Source: Mesocentrotus franciscanus
Lineage: Eukaryota; Echinodermata; Echinoidea; Camarodonta; Strongylocentrotidae
DNA length: 64,000 bases
Direction: 5' to 3'
Assembly: GCA_037976565.1 (NCBI GenBank)
Contig: CP137667.1
Span: 33,301,420-33,365,419 of the forward strand
Every line of letters begins with the position of its first letter. The stretch's first letter is position 1. This document shows positions 63,481 through 64,000 of this stretch, piece by piece. The notes under the pieces were generated by a model. The model was given only the letters and a program-made list of their open reading frames with translations. It was not told the DNA's origin and did not search any database. A program made the position numbers and the translations under genes.

Positions 63481-64000
63481 CTAGGAGAATAAATTTATAA
63501 AATATGAGAAACAGTCATGAGAACAGAAAATAAACAGAAACATATCCTCAAACAATAATGAAAGAAAGGATGGTGATACTACATTTGCTCAAGGCTCTGA
63601 TTGTAAAAGATAATTTAGGGTTAGGGTTACATGTATGTACATATATAATGTTGGGTCAATGGTTTAAATTTGGAATTTCACTACTATTAGAAATTTACCA
63701 TCAAGAACTGTTGCTGAAGCACGATCAGATTAAACAGCATCTGTACTGTTGGGAAGGTGTTTGAGATAATTTACACTATTAATAAATGGTACAATTAACT
63801 GTTGTTGGTTTTACTGCTTTTTGTGAGATATAAAACTAGGAGTTTGCAATTTTAGTTCCCCAAATTGGTATGTACAAATACGTGACCTTTTAAACTTGAT
63901 CCATAAAGAAACATACTTATTAGGAAGTACACATATACAAAAGGATGATCTAACATAAACTGACATGTCTGAATCTATTGGCAGTGTCCAGCTGTTTGGT
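63481..64000. other. Dynein intron running off the window
   Basis: Intron upstream of the first visible dynein exon; no exon recognised before the edge. Confidence 0.5.

Overview
The window is nuclear DNA of an animal: intron-rich genes with GT-AG splicing, A+T-rich non-coding sequence, and dense short inverted-repeat transposons and tRNA-derived SINEs. Repeat content and gene style suggest a marine invertebrate deuterostome, most likely an echinoderm such as a sea urchin (inference; no species marker was seen). There are no bacterial genes, rRNA genes or CRISPR arrays.

Three genes were reconstructed exon by exon with matching splice phases. (1) ABHD10-like serine hydrolase, minus strand, 592-9867, four exons, with a 6.4-kb first intron carrying a 2.8-kb inverted-repeat element. 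(2) KAT7/HBO1-type MYST histone acetyltransferase, plus strand, 10533-22648, eleven exons. Its start codon is about 665 bp from that of ABHD10, so the two are divergent and may share a promoter region. (3) The 3' part of a giant divergent dynein heavy chain, best matched to DNHD1, minus strand, 63480-28562 and continuing beyond the right edge. It has 23 exons here, from AAA5 through AAA6 and the C-terminal domain to an unusual tail of about 490 residues rich in Ser, Lys and acidic residues. KAT7 and the dynein gene converge on a gene-poor stretch at 22.65-28.56 kb.

The 12-kb dynein intron at 39.66-51.59 kb is unusual. Inverted termini lie about 9.1 kb apart, with A-rich tandem arrays inside each end and two short divergent spliced coding pieces (minus near 43.3-44.9 kb, plus near 45.4-46.8 kb) that carry several indels. 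It may be a decayed two-gene mobile unit or an unrelated nested gene pair.

Two patterns stand out. First, edges of exons, with their splice site or stop codon, are repeatedly copied into the adjacent intron or 3' flank: about eight to ten cases across all three genes, some grown into tandem arrays. Second, ABHD10 and KAT7 each lack one base in a conserved exon (near 740 and 18810). Everything around is intact, so sequence or assembly error is more likely than gene death.

The remaining non-coding sequence is introns and flanks filled with MITE-like palindromes, SINE fragments and microsatellites, listed individually below.
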